Source: Buxus sempervirens (lineage: Eukaryota; Streptophyta; Magnoliopsida; Buxales; Buxaceae). Taken from it: a stretch of DNA of 64,000 nucleotides. The stretch covers positions 28,282,036 through 28,346,035 of the forward strand of contig OX387194.1 of assembly GCA_947561395.2 (NCBI GenBank). The letters run 5' to 3'. This document shows positions 47,589 through 60,839 of the stretch, one piece after another (the first letter of the stretch is position 1; every line of letters starts with the position of its first letter). The translations under genes and the position numbers were made by a program. The notes beneath the pieces are model-generated. The model ran no database searches and was not told where the DNA came from. It saw only the letters and a list, made by a program, of their open reading frames with translations.

Positions 47589-49121
47589 AAGCCATAAAAG
47601 AGTTTACCTTAGGTACTTACAAAGCCTTTGAGAATGTTGTGTTCCTTGAGATACACCAACCAGCTCGTTAAGAGCTTTCCAATGCTTCTCTTTCAAACAT
47701 AAAGAGACACCAAAGTGGGTTCTTTGGGTTAAGAATGAAAGAGAGGGGAAATAGAGTAGATTTAGGGTGGTTTAGGAGGGATTTAGGATATTGGAGAAGT
47801 GGTTGGACTGAACAAGAGAGTGGGGGGAAGGGGGAGAAGCAAGGGCAGCCGTAGGTATTGAGGGAGAGAAGAGAGGGGAAAAGGGGAGAGAGGGGAGAGA
47901 AGGCAGCCGAATGGAGAGAGTCCTCCAATGAGGGTTAATGAACCCTTTTTTATATTCCATGACCAAAATGTAAATACTTTCAAGTTGTGCCCTTTTTAAA
48001 AAAAATGATGATTATTCACATGCGCATCCGCCAACTCACGGGGACACCTATTCCGCATGTGCAAAATTCAAAATTTTTTATTATTTTCCTATTTCTTTTC
48101 TTTTTCATTTATTTAAATTACTTAGATATTCTTTGATCTTATATTATTTTAATGAGAGATTTTTTTTTGTTTTGACGCACATGCGTCCTTTATCTTTTTT
48201 ATTTTTTCTATTTAAATTAAATACTTTAATTAGATTTTTAATAAAAAATATTATTTTTTAATTCAAAACTTTTTACTTTATTGCTCTTTCTTCAGTATTT
48301 TCCATGTGCATAGATTTTCTGAAACTTTGACTGCCCACAACTCGCTCGTCTGATATTTGATTTTAGCAAACTTAGTGGCGTTGGAATCAGTGCTAGATTC
48401 TCTATCCACTAAGCTAGATTTTGGCAGCAAATTCGGGCTTTTAGCAGAAGTGCAAAACTGCTCCCTCGGAGGCAATTTTGTTCTTATCTTTCAATCCAGG
48501 ACTCCGATTCCAGCAAATTCAGTTGCGTTAGAATCGTGTCGAGATGCTCTTTCTGTTAATATAAGTTTGGGTGGCTGATCTGGGGTTTAGCAAAAAGCCA
48601 ATTTCTACTATTTCTAGGTTTGACCGGCCCATAACTTCTTCATCCGGATTCCAATTCCAGCAATCTCAATTATGTTAGAATCGTGTCGGAAATCTCTATT
48701 TACTGGGACAAAATTGAACGTCTGATTCAGCTTTTAGTAGAAAGTCAAAACGGCTCCCCAGGAGCTGGTTCTGCTCATAATTCTCTATCCGAAACCTCAA
48801 TTCCAGAAAACTTGGTTGCGTCGGAATCGTGTCGAAGTGCTCTTTTTGCTAGGACCAAATCGGATAGCTGATCTGGGGTTTAGCAGAAAGTTGATTTCTG
48901 CTATTTCCAGGTTTGACCAGCCCATAAATCCTTCATCTGGACTCTGATCTGGGCAAACTTAGTTGCGTTATAACCGTATCTGAATCCTCTTTCCAATGGT
49001 ATGAAGTTTGGCGACTGGTTTGCACTAGATAAAAAGTCAACTTTTTGACCATTCTAGGTTTAACTTTCAATTGGGGTTTTCATTTTTGGCCCTTTCGGTG
49101 CGCAAAAATGAGGTGCTGACA
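47589..49121 (+). mobile_element. 3' part of a Tat/Ogre-like LTR (copy A)
   Basis: The end reads CAAAAATGAGGTGCTGACA, matching the end of the complete LTR at 52162-57795 (CAAAAATGAGGTGCTTACA). Homologous blocks about cell-sized repeats of ATCCGGATTCCAATTCC and GTGTCGG occur upstream in both. The 5' part is missing at the CACTA border. Open frames on - near 47668-47983 are low-complexity proline/serine runs and are not genes. Confidence 0.72.
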
Positions 49122-49395
49122 ATTACTATTAAGGTGCTAGGTAATTTTCTAGGGTTTCTTCCATTGAAATGTAACAGTATCTAGCTAATACAATTAGATT
49201 TTCTGGGTGCATGTAATTGAATTCTTGGGCAGAACCATCATTAATTCACTACTATAACCGAGTAATTAACTTTGTTCAATTGAAATCTGTGAAAGGGTTC
49301 TAACATTTGGGCTACTTATTGTTTCTCAGTTCCAGGTGGGAAAAATAATGGCAATCCACTAGATGTAGAGAATCCTAACAAAGCGAGTCACTATG
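49122..49395 (+). pseudogene. Ankyrin gene fragment, paralogous to 63060-63312
   Basis: The segment matches the end of exon 3, the whole of intron 3 and most of exon 4 of the ankyrin gene at 62004-63494. The acceptor CTCAG and the PGGKNNGNP coding block are recognisable. It is cut on the left by the end of an LTR and on the right by the second family-X LTR. It is a duplicated, non-functional piece. Confidence 0.9.
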
Positions 49396-51598
49396 TGTAA
49401 AATCCCTAATTTTAATAAAATTAAAATTATGTATTTTAGAAATTAATCAAGGTTTATTAGTGAAAATTTTTGCAGACTAGGAGATCAGGAGGGTTCGATC
49501 CTAGTTCCGGGTGAACCAACTTGAAAATTTCATTTATGGAGCTGAGGAAATATTATTTAATTTTTATTTGGGGGATTTAAGTTGGTTTGATGATGCGACA
49601 AATGAGGGTATTAAGCTAAACTAGGTTGTTGGTGCAGGGTTTTCTGTGGAGTGTTGTCGCGTGGGATCGTGATTTAAGTTGCTTGAAGGCGGCAACTATA
49701 AAAGGGTGGAGAATTTTAGCTATTGGGTTCGTTTGGCATTCGAGCAACTTAAGAGGAGATTCAGAGAGAGAAGAGAGGGTCAGAGCTAGGGTTTGGAACT
49801 AGATTTGGAGAATTTCTAGTGTCCAGAGAGCTCATTTGTTGGCCGTTTGATTTCTGTTCGTAAGAATTGAAGAGCTCTTGGAGGTTGTACTAAAATCTGA
49901 TCAGAATTGCAATTCTTAGCCAAATTGAGTTCGAATTCAGGTAAGTCTAGTTAATTAGATTCTATTTAGTTGATTTCAATAAAGAAGAATGCAAATCTAA
50001 AGAGATTTGACTTGGAATTGAAATTTAACAAAGATCTGTTCATTCGTCCATTTCTGGAATCAGTAGATCAGATTTCGTTTGAGGAATTGAAGAGGTTTCC
50101 AACGCAGAATTGCTTCTATCATGTAAATAGCATCATTTATTCTGGTTTTGGATGATTATTTTGAAGCTTTGAGTTGTTATGATCGAATGTGAAGTCTGAA
50201 CCCTGTTTTAGCATGGAATTGGCGTTTGATTTAGTAGAGAATGATTTCATGTGTTAAATAAATCCGAATAAAGGTTAAATTAACATTTAAAGGCTGAGGA
50301 TCATGCTGGAACTGGTTTGGAGGAGAGTAGTTAGAACAGTCATGTTGTTTTTGATCTAGTCGCACTTGATCCAGCAGAAATTTAGGCTGCGCTGAGTGAT
50401 ACTGAATGGTGCCTACCTCTCCAGAGGTTGGCGCCAGCTCATTTATTTTGGCTTTCGTGATTGTTTTGAAAACACAATTAGGAGATTTTTGGGGGACTTA
50501 ATTAGGGGTTATATGAAGGTTTTGGATGAATAGAAGGAGCTGAATTGGAAGCATAATTGAGGTTTTAAGTTATGAAATTAGAAGGAATGTGTGGGTGTCA
50601 TGTGCTGTTGAGTGTAGCTAGGTGGCGCCTACCTCCCCAGAGGTTGTCGTCAGCCTGTTCTTTTTGTTTTTGTTTAGTGCTATTAAACCTAATTTGGGAA
50701 TTCATCTAGGAGATTAATTTAGTAGTAAACTGGGGTCTTAGAGGTGTGAAAGAGATGCTGAATTAGGAGCATGCTAAGGTTCCAAATAAGGTAATCAAAA
50801 TTCTGTTATGAAACAAAAATCAGGTTTCCTTTGAGTATTGAAAATTTTCCAGCACTTACATTTTTAATTTGTAAAACTTAAATGGGGAAATTACCTAAAG
50901 GATTAATTAGAAATGATTAAAGGGGAATGGGGTGAATTGAAGATGCTGGGGGAAGCATATATGGAGATTCAATTATTGAAATCAGAACTTCTTAGGTAAG
51001 GATGTTGTGAGTTTAGGGAAGTGATGTGGTGCAGGTTTGAACTATAGTAATTTTAGTTAATGTGTAGGTTATATATGGACTTAAAAAGGTTATGATTTAA
51101 GATATGGTGGTGGATAATGAGATGCTGAATTATGATTATAAATGAAATCAACGAATGTAAGGTCAGGTTATGCATGGCTATGGTGTAATGAAGATTTCAG
51201 AAGTTAGGTTATTGAAGTTTTTCTTGGTGGAGTACATATCTAGAGTTTTGTGTAATTATAGTAGATGAAACTTTTCAGAAACTTAGAAGTGGAAATCAAT
51301 GGGGGTTTTAGATGAAATAAGAGTGCTAAGGGAGGAACTGAGGACTTAGGTTAAATAAGGGTGATCTGAGTAATTTTTACAAGGAAGCTACTATTTGGGA
51401 TTAAAGCAAGTAATACAAGACTGATTTCAATAATGAAGTTAAATTTTGGTTTTTAAACACTCGGATTTGCCGGTTTAATTGATTTTGATAGTTTTGATAA
51501 ATTTAGAACTATACAGGGATTTTATATGATAATATAGAGAAAGGCTTTTAAACAAAATATTTTGTTTTATGATGGTTATTCGGATCTTTCCATGTATT

Positions 51599-51618
51599 GG
51601 GGGGGGGGGGGGGGGGGG
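51599..51618. repeat. Uninterrupted 20-base G tract
   Basis: Twenty consecutive G bases lie within family X LTR copy 2. Length should be treated with care, since homopolymers are prone to assembly error. A second run of 12 G lies at 52597-52608. Confidence 0.9.
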
Positions 51619-52616
51619 CGGTTTACTGTTTTTTATGAATGCATGGTTGGATATCTTACCTCCATGTACTCGGGGATGCCCCATGTACTTGGGATGTTGG
51701 TTCCTCTTTGTACTCAGAGATGCCCGTGTACTCGGGATGATGTGTATAAGATTGGATTAAGTTGAGATTATGGAGATTTCCATTTTGGTTTTAGCTTGAG
51801 TCTAGACGGCAGAGCTCGGTGTGGATCCACATTTATCAAGTTAAGAGCTAGGTAGTGGAATAGATTGTTTCTTTGCTAGTTGTAATACTTTGTTCACGCA
51901 TGTGTTTACACTGTGTACTCAGTGAGGCCTGATCATATATTCGGCTGGCTGTGGCTATCCCTCATTTTATCGTGTACTCGGACTGTGACCGAATTAGTAC
52001 ATGCCAACTCATCACTGTACTGGATGAGTTCTTCCGCAATAAGGTGATGATCATGTACTCAGCTTCACACCTAAGCCGGGAGGTGGCATAGTGGACATCG
52101 GTATTGTGCGTACATCGCAACGCCACACGGGCGAGGTGCACGGAAAAAGGTGCGTGCCTCCTGTAGACACCCCAAAATTGCACGATTTTTGATAAATCTT
52201 GAAGGAGAGAAATATTTTATTGGAATTTTCAATTCTTTGCATTGGGTTTGAGATGCTTAACCCATTTGAATCCAAAACGGAAAAGGAAAAGACCCGAATT
52301 CAATCTTTTGCGCAAAGTCAAACTTTTTCCGGTTGAATTTTGTTGACTTTTGACCCCAGAAAATGAAATATTTTTTAAAGCCAGATTTCAAGATAATTTT
52401 TCCCAGTATTCAGGTTTTTAGCCATGTTATTGCATAAAAGAATTTTTTGAGATTTTAAATCTTGACGAATACCTTGGTTTTAACATATTGAACCTTTTTT
52501 CTAGACTTGAAAAATCGGAATTTTGCCTAGAACTGGAAAGTTGACTTTTTATTCACTTGGAATTTGGGTCTGGAACTATTTTTAATGGATTCAAATGGGG
52601 GGGGGGGGTGTTTGCT

Positions 52617-52694
52617 TATTTACATGTAATATCTTAAGTAAATGGAGATTAAAAAATACGAGGACATTTACTTAAACGATATTACATGTAAATA
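52617..52694. repeat. Long inverted repeat (foldback)
   Basis: Arms of about 28-30 bases pair nearly perfectly around a 20-base spacer; the left arm begins TATTTACATGTAATATC. It lies in the first 550 bases of LTR B and would form a stable hairpin. Confidence 0.9.
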
Positions 52695-52736
52695 ATTATT
52701 GCCTGTGTTAAAATTCGGAAAAAAGGCTTTTTTCCT

Positions 52737-52882
52737 TGTATCCGGCAACTCAGGTCGGATACAAGTGTTTCTCTTTGTATCCGACAACATATGCCGGATA
52801 CAAGCAGACTTTAGTGTATCTGGCATTATATGCCGGATACATTACGGCACTTGTGTATCTGGCTTGATATGCCGGATACATA
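52737..52882. repeat. Array of four small hairpins
   Basis: Four successive units each carry TGTATCYGGCA-like and TGCCGGATACA arms separated by a few bases. Each unit is itself an inverted repeat, and the units are 35-45 bases apart. It lies in the 5' part of LTR B. Confidence 0.9.
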
Positions 52883-55800
52883 AGTTTTGCTCAAAATTAG
52901 GGTTTTTCGAGAGATTTCACTTTTTACCATCATGTCCCTCATTAAATGAGGGGAAATCTCGGAAATAGCCTTAGGGTTAAGGTTGGTGGGCTCTAGACAT
53001 TATTTTGTATCTACCATCACACCAACCCTAACCCTAGCCTTTGCCTATAGATAGGAGGCTCCTCCTTAAGCAAATGGCAAGAAGTTGGAGATCCCAGAGC
53101 TCCGAGTGAAGAAGGGAACCGTTACCGGATTGCTACCAGAACCCCAGGTAAGCCTCAACCTCTTCTTTATTTTCTGTCTTTACATTTCTAGATCTAGATC
53201 TCTTCTTCTACCTTTCTGTAGAATAAAGTCTTCTATATGTGTGAAAACCCTTCCCTGGCTCAAAGTATCTCAAGACTCCCCCTAGCCGTAAAACGTGAAG
53301 GCGGGATCTAGGAGAAATGAGACTGGGGATTGACCCTAGTACTAGAACCCTTCTTGCATAAGCCTTTTGAATGATTGAAAACCGTTTCATATTCAAAGTA
53401 CCCCAAGATTATCTTGAAGAACCGTGTTTAACGGGGAGAGAGAACTAAGGGAAACGATAATGGAACGGAACCCTAGGTTGTTTTAGAACCTTATTTTGAT
53501 GAATATGTATGCATGCTATATTGTTATATTGTTCTTGTATGGTTTTTCACATTTGCACATACATAGCACTATTTTGGCGGGATAGGCTCACATTTGGGGA
53601 TTTATTACATTCATTGTGATAAATCTGAAATAAATGGCCTCAATCAATTCTGGAATGTCTTTGGATGATTTTTAAATGATTTGAATTCATCTTGCACGAA
53701 TTGCACACACTTTCTCACAGTTTTGAATATTTTTTCTCCAAAAAAGGCTTTACTTGACAGCAACTGTACCCTGACTTCGAACACTCATAACTTCATCATC
53801 TGGATGAATTTTGGAGTGATTCTAGAACCATGGGAAAGGTGATGCTGTCTAGTTTATGTCTACCAAATTAATTTCTATGAAGCAGATTTTTGACACCATT
53901 CTGCCGAAGTTGAGAGGTCATTTCAGGTCAAACTGTTGAACCTATCACTTTGAATGGGCGCCATCTACTGGTTTTAAATCTGATTTGAATGATTTTTATT
54001 TCTGGGAACTCCTTTATGAGTCTTTTTTTTAAATCCAATTGGTTTCATAATTTTTTGATTTAAATTGTGTCGTGGAGAGCAGGTTTACTTAGAACTGCTC
54101 AACAGCACTTTTCTGGGTTAATCTGTGATCCTTGGGGCCTGTTTGGGAAGTCACCCAAGGCACATCTGAATGAGTTTTCATATGAGGCTAGTTTCTTTTG
54201 AAAGATGGCCATACAAACTTTATTCACACAAAATTTCGTGGATTTTTATGGAGCCGATTTTTCTAGGTGATTTTCCAAACTTGCCTACTTGTTACTTTTG
54301 ATGTTCCCTGGCAGCAACTTTAAAAGAGCCATAACTCTTAGAATTTCAACCGGATTTAATTGAAATCTTGCATGAGACTATTGTTTACCCTAATCTTTCA
54401 AATGGATTTGGTTTGATTTAATTTAAAATTGGATTTGATTTCAAGACAAATGGCATTGCTTTGCTTTTTACCAAATTTCCCGGATTTGCCTCAACTTGGT
54501 TTTGTGCAACTTTTGTTTTGATTTCCATCTTTTTGTGATATTCCAGAAATGATATTGACATAAAAAGAGGATCTGAAATTCATTTGGATTTTCATGTGAA
54601 GATATCATACATGTGTCCTTTTTCCAAGTTTTAATGATTTTTAGCAAGCTTTCTTATTTCTTAGCATGAACAACACTTGGCAACCACCTTGTGTGGGTGA
54701 ATGGGGGTGCCTAACACCTTCCCCCATTTATAATCTAATCCCCTTACCCATCTCTGGATTTGATTTTCAAGTAGGGTTATTTTTACTCTAGAATTTGCCA
54801 TTTTAGCTATTTTTGCTTGTTTTTAATCTTTTGGTGTCCATTCACACCTCCTAAACTTGAATGGTGGCGACTCCCACGTTTATCTGTCGAGCCCCGTGTG
54901 TTGACAGAGGGATGATCATCTTCGGATGATTTTTTCCCATGTCTCACACCTCCGGATGGGTAAAACGGGAAAAGGGAGTCGCCACTGCCTGATGGGGTAC
55001 AAGCAGACACATGGATGCCCTAAGGATATCTACTTTGGTCTGCGGCTTGAGATTCTGAGAAAAGGCTCGGTTACGGTCCGGGGAAGTTCATAGACACCCC
55101 GGTCCACCCCGTCAAATGACGGCTCCCATAGGTTTTCCTGGTTTGAGTCAACTTTAGTCTCTCACTCACCCGATTCCTAATCCACCATTCAATTTGGTTA
55201 AGTCTGGTGGGACCACTTGAGCGGTGTGGGTCCCTTTACTTGATTTTATCTTCTTAGCTTAGAATGAGATGAGTCTGATTGGCTGGGCCCCGTTGGAAGG
55301 CTCATGGGATGCCAAGTAAGACTTAGGCTCAAAAGAAACAAAAATGAGGGCTTACTGGGCCTAATCGCAGAACAGGTGTGGTTTGGCCCAAACTGCACAT
55401 ACTGTGCGGTCAGAGCCAAACCACTCTGTGTATGTGGTTTTAGCACAGAAAACCTAAAAAGGTAATTTTTCCTGCGGGCTTTGGGTTATTGGGCCTCCTG
55501 TGATGTTCCGGCCTTTGTGTCGGCCCCTGTGTGGGCCCACAGTGGTTCAGAGAGGTGGGGAAGACCCCATTTGTGCCTTCTTTTGGGGCTTTAAGGGTTC
55601 AAGTAAGGGGAAAAGGTGTGGGAAGATGCTTTCTCCCCACCTGCGCCTCATGTAATGGCCAAACAGGGACCATGTTGTCCCTGTTCTGGTCCGACAATCC
55701 ACACAAGACAGCGAACAAGAAAGTTGAATACTAACCTACAGAATAAGACTAGGAGACACTTCCTAAAGTATGGTAGAAATGCATGCTTCCCATATGTCGT

Positions 55801-58427
55801 GTGTGCTTGCATGATTTGGAGATCAAGTGGTAAACAACAAAATGACAACTTAGCATGATCCTATAATGGGGAAGCTATGCACGCATCGAAAAGATATCCA
55901 AACAACACAACATACATTGAGATATAAAAAAAAATGCATGCTACAGGTACCCATCGCAGCAGCTAAGAAGGGGGTTCAAACACTACTACCAAGGCTGGAA
56001 ATGGTGGGAAAGTGAGGTGGGGGAGCATGGCAACGGGTTCCCTAGTTCATGATGCACGTCAAGGCATGGTATACTAGTCAAGTTCACTAGGACAAGGGAA
56101 AGGTGGTGATGCTGCTATTGCCAGCAGCAGCTCCAACATGGCTTGAATGCCTACTGATTCGTCATTAAAAAAAAAACTTCCTGGGAGTTCAGAACAGTAG
56201 CTACAAAAGGAAAGAAAGAATTATGCTCATATGTATAAGAACAGCAAGTAAACGGGGCAAAACTAGTGCACCCAACAATAGCATACTTGGCTTGGTAAAG
56301 GGGGGACAGTAGCTAGGCATGCGGTGGGGGAAACCTGTGGATGCCTAAAACAGGGGGTTAAAGGGAACAGGGTGAGGGTGCATACATGACACCCCCAGCG
56401 GCAACAATAACAACAAAAGAAGGACCTTGAATCTCGGATGTAGGAAGACATCCGGCTTCATAACATGTATGAAACAAAGCCTAAATTTGAACATGCATAC
56501 ATCATAACATGGTATCGCCTTCAATCGATCATAAACAAACAAAGCTAAGTAGAGAAGGGATGAGGGGGTTTCATAGGGGTACAAAAGATGATTAGACAAG
56601 GGGGAACAGATCTCCCCTGTTCGCATGGAACATTCAATAACAAAACAGCATACCGGAGGCAATTAAACCATGCCTAAGTAAAGAAAACATCCCTCCCTTA
56701 CACTCACTTGTGTACTCCCCCTACCATGGGATTTTTCTTGTTTCAAAGAAGAGAGCACAAGTGAAGGGAATCGTGGATAGCATGCTAGCAATAGAATACA
56801 AGTGCATGCCAAGGATGAGAGACACCCAAACAAGGTTAGAACAGACTCATATTCATGTATGTGAGATAAAAATTCATGACAAAGCTCACCTTGGGGTTTT
56901 AAAACCTTCTTGTGGTGTGTAAACACCTCTTGGCAGCAAGAACAGTGGTTGGAACCTCCTCCTTCAAGCTCAAACAGCAAGTACCCTCCTTTGGCTTGGA
57001 TGATATAGAGGAGGAAGAGAGAACCAAGGGGTGGTATGGGCTCAAGGTGGTGTGGGGTTGATGTAAGGCAAGGAGAGGTGAGAGTGGGTGGTTTCGTATC
57101 AGGGGTAGTGGGAAAGAAGAACTGGAAAAGGGCCAAGAAGAGCCAACCCCCTGAAAGTGTTCGGATTTTCTATTTATAGAACACAAAGACAAAATCGCAT
57201 ACTCAGTGCGGTTTTGCCGAAAATGAACAGTAACCGCACAAACCGTGCGGTTTTGGTCGAAACCGTAGGGTATGTACGGTTTTGTCCTTGTCTTTTCAGT
57301 AATAATTAGGGGACAAATTGGTTAGGTGTAGTCTGGCGGGCCACGCAACCATACTATAAGTACAGTTACTTTTCGCGCGCCGCTTGCGCTGATTGGCTGG
57401 CGCGAGCGGTGGCCGAAAAATATTAGACTTTGACTTTTTCTTTCCCCTTTTTTGGTTTAGTTGATAGCTGAGGTAACTCAGCCGCTCACTCGGATGAATT
57501 AGACCTCCCCAATTTTTATTATTTCTCATTTATCTTAACTAGTTTAATTAAGATATTAAACTTTGACTGATTTGCCCCTGGGACTGTTTTGCTCATGTCT
57601 TCTTTATCCGAGCTCCGATTCCTGCAAACTTAATTGCGTTGGAACCGTGTCGGGATTCTCTATCCACTGGGATAAAGCAAGGTGGTCACTTATCACTTAA
57701 TCAAAGAGTCAAATTTTGCCCCCTTAGGGTTTGACTTTTCAACTAGAGTTTTCATTTTTTAGCATTTCCGGGGGGGCAAAAATGAGGTGCTTACAGGTAT
57801 TACCTAGTTAAAGGTAGTTTATTTTATGAGTCCATCGGGGACTTATTTCTGGGGATTACTTGTTATAGATTTCTGTTACATGATGATTTTTGGTATTTTA
57901 TTTCTTCATGTTATATGTTGAAATTGGATTACCTGGATTACACGTAATCGTTGATTATCGCTACTATCGCATGTTTTACAGTAGAAGCATGTTTTAGAAT
58001 TGTTATAAATGATTTGTTGCATGCATGTGCTATTTGTTGGGATATTCGTATCTCATCACGTTTTGTTTTGTTTTCAGATCCCGGTGAGGACGATCTTGGC
58101 GGGGTTGAGCTAGTTGCAGACTTCCCTGAGTACAGGGAAGAGGATTACTTTGTAAAATGAGAGGATTACTTTGTAGAGTGATTCTAGGGATTTTCATTTG
58201 ATTGTTGATTACTTTGATATAGTGAATAAACACTTGAATTGTAATTCTTTCATTTCATTGTGGATTGGTGATTGGGCTTAATAGTAGACTCTGATGTTGA
58301 TGGTTTGATATTAATAAATGCAAATTCATGTCTTCTTATACTCTGATATAGATCCTGAGGTTTATTTAGCTAACACCTCGGGTGTGAGTTACGGTTTCGC
58401 TACGTAACCCGGATCCGGGGCATTACA

Positions 58428-59250
58428 GTATGGCTCTCTCTTACGTTTACCTTCAATTTCATAGGTTATGCATACAAATTTCATGGTTGAAATTACTAAT
58501 TTATGTTTCATCTTCATGTTTCATGTTTTAGATTATAGAGGAATGTGAGAAGCAGATGGAAACTGAACAAGTTGAAGAATTGGTGGAGATGGTGGTTCAA
58601 GTGCTACCGTCACACCCAATATAATTAAGAGAAAAATGAAGAGCCAGATGTGGATAAAGAACTTTCAAATCAGGAAAGAATGGCAACAAATTAAGGTTAT
58701 ATTTTCACAATTGCTGGCCATATAAGCTAATATTACCACTGTGTTTGTGTATACCCATGTCTGCTAAGTTGTGTACATATTTAAAAGAATGTGTTATAGT
58801 ATGCTGCATGAACTTGGTTTAGGTATTTAGAAGGTTTTGAAGCCAGAAGGTGTGGAACAATTTTGGCTTCACACTCAGATTATATCCATTTTTTAATAAT
58901 ACATATCTACGTGACAATGTTTCTTGTTCACAATTTACCAATAAACTGTGATGACAAAGATGGATAATAATTTTAATTATACCCATTTTGTAATAATTGG
59001 TTCACTTGTGAAGGCACCAGGCAAATTATATGCAGACTTTTCTACAAACAGATGGGAGTTGGAATTTTCTTGAAATATAAGTTTGAGTAGGCACTGGATT
59101 GTTGTATATGACTTTTGAATATGATAGGAACCTACTTTCATTTGATGAGGCTTAATGTAGGGATTAAATATGCTCATTATCATCTTGATCTTGAGTCTAG
59201 AGATTTCATCTACTATGTACTTATAGATGGTATAAAGCTATTGGAAAACT
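58428..59250 (+). other. Flank with an exon-like fragment of unknown origin
   Basis: After the LTR, homology to the ankyrin gene ends within a few bases. At 58532-58695 a block starting after TTTTAG and ending before a GT encodes an acidic run (EECEKQMETEQVEELVEMV) before a stop. It distantly recalls the VEELIE part of NDUFA5-type complex I subunits, but this is too weak to assign. No further exons were seen. Confidence 0.35.
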
Positions 59251-60268
59251 GAGATCAAAGTTACCAAAAAAAAAAAAGGAAAAAAAAGTGGCTATGGTAA
59301 TCATACGAGGGAAAACTATGAAAAGGGTCACTTTTCGTTGATAATTATAAAAACTATCTCATAGTTGGGAATTATAGAAAAGGGTTACTTTTGGTTGATA
59401 ATTATAAAAACAGTCCATCATAATTAAATTACAGGATCACTTTAAAAAATAATTAAATTTGAGGGTTACTTTACTTGGTATACGAGCCCATCTTACATGG
59501 GATACGAGCGCATCATATGTAGACACAAGTGTGTTTTACCAACAATAGAATGACACCTTTTTTTTTTTTTTTTTTTTTTGAAAAGTGACCCTTTAGGTCA
59601 ATCATTTTCGAAAAGTGACCTTTTTCGAAAAATAACCTTATTCTAGAAATTCTATCTTAGAATTACTAATTAATTGTCACATTATTGAATAAAGTTAGGA
59701 AAGAGAACTTAACTAATAAAATTAAAATTCACGTGAATGAGTTAAAGTTTAATTGTAAAAACTAAACCAATGCTTTTTAATCAATGAAATGAAGAAATTT
59801 ATTAGAACTTAACTTGATGTACATATAATTTCAACTAGAATAGTATGTTCTATAAATACTCAAAATTTTTTCTTTATATTTTTCTGAATGTAAATTATTG
59901 TTGACTGTTAATATTAGTTATTGTAGCACGAAAATTTCAGAGTATTTTATTTTCAATGGAAACTATATTCTCTTCGCAAGCTATGGAAAAAATAGATAGA
60001 TTATTGTTGTATTATATTTTCACAGTTATCATGTGCAGAGCACATCTATTCTACATATAACGCAAGATGCCCCTTGGGAAGCATGCCAAACTAACTGAAT
60101 TGTTTCCCTAAAATAACCTTCTAATGACATTTTGCCTTATATAATTGTACGAGTAAATTTGTCTTTTCATCTTTTTCAATTTCTAAAAGAGGCCCTCAAC
60201 AATTCCTTATGACTTACATGTCCTAAAATTTGTATTTGCACACGCGCATCCCCACTAGTACTGTATAG
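59251..60268. repeat. Non-coding interval with a local repeat
   Basis: Two copies of an AAAAGGGTYACTTTTSGTTGATAA block lie near 59321 and 59378 (57 bases apart), followed by related GTGACC motifs after a long T run (59556-59579). No gene is seen. Confidence 0.55.
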
Positions 60269-60839
60269 TAGGGGTGCAACTCGGTTCGGCTCGGTTCGGG
60301 TTGATGTCAACCCAAAACCAAACCGAAAATATCTATAGTTAAACCGAACCGAATTGAAAACCGAACCAATTAAACTGAAAACCGAATCGAAAATATATTA
60401 AAAAACCGAAACCGAAACCAAACCGAACCGAACTACATGAAAACTATTCGGTTCGGTTCGGTTCGGGTTAGACCAATATATTATTATCTCAAACAAAGGT
60501 TTTTTGTAATATCCTTAAAGTTTAAAGATAAACTTTAAAAGTTTAATATATATTATATTATATATATATATAAAACATATATTATATATTATAATATATA
60601 TATGAATTCGGTTCGGTTCGGTTCGGTTTAGAAAAATAATATATTCGGTTTGGTTTCGGTTCGGGTTCGGTTCGGTTCGGTTTTACTGAACATGAAACCC
60701 AAAACCGAACCGACCTAGTTCGGTTTAGAGATTTTTGGACCGAAACCGAACCGAACTACTATAAAACCAAACCGAACTGAACCGAAGTCGGTTTGGATCG
60801 ATTCGGGTTCGGTTTTAACCGGACCGAGTTGCACCCCTA
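60269..60839. mobile_element. hAT-type MITE with 8-bp target duplication
   Basis: The element is 571 bases. Its ends TAGGGGTGCAACTCGGT and ACCGAGTTGCACCCCTA are perfect complements, and it is flanked by identical CTGTATAG at 60261-60268 and 60840-60847. This is the hAT signature. The interior is built from CGGTTCGGTT/AACCGAACCG repeats on both arms around an AT-rich centre, so the whole can fold on itself. No transposase is encoded. Confidence 0.95.

Larger units (their letters stand above)
52162..57795 (+). mobile_element. 5.6-kb Tat/Ogre-like LTR (copy B), nested in family X LTR
   Basis: It starts TGTAGACACCCC, the usual start of Tat/Ogre LTRs, and ends GAGGTGCTTACA. Typical internal blocks are GGTGCCTAACACC (54708), GGTGGCGACTCC (54862) and GGGAGTCGCCACTG (54976). 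No gag or pol region was recognised, so it appears to be a solo LTR. The flanks (CCTCC and GGTAT) do not match, so a target duplication is not supported. Many open frames on both strands are artefacts of low complexity. Confidence 0.75.
49396..58427 (+). mobile_element. Family X LTR, copy 2 (solo, with nested LTR)
   Basis: It starts TGTAAAATCCC and ends GGGGCATTACA. Flanking CTATG (49391-49395) and GTATG (58428-58432) match at four of five bases. Without the nested LTR B it is about 3.4 kb, close to copy 1. Shared landmarks include GGCGCC...ACCTC blocks and a CAGAT-CGAGGACGAT block near both right ends (45123 and 58076). It is inserted in exon 4 of the duplicated ankyrin fragment. Confidence 0.82.

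Noticed and set aside
47668..47983. Three overlapping frames on - rich in Pro, Ser and Leu
   Set aside because: They arise from a GGGAGAGA purine-rich stretch of an LTR; low complexity, no domain.
56345..57192. 157- and 105-codon frames on - in LTR B
   Set aside because: They lie in a Tat/Ogre-like LTR, are compositionally biased, and have no recognised domain or splice structure.
58532..58695. Possible NDUFA5 exon
   Set aside because: Only a short acidic run resembles it, a stop follows, and no other exon of that gene is nearby.
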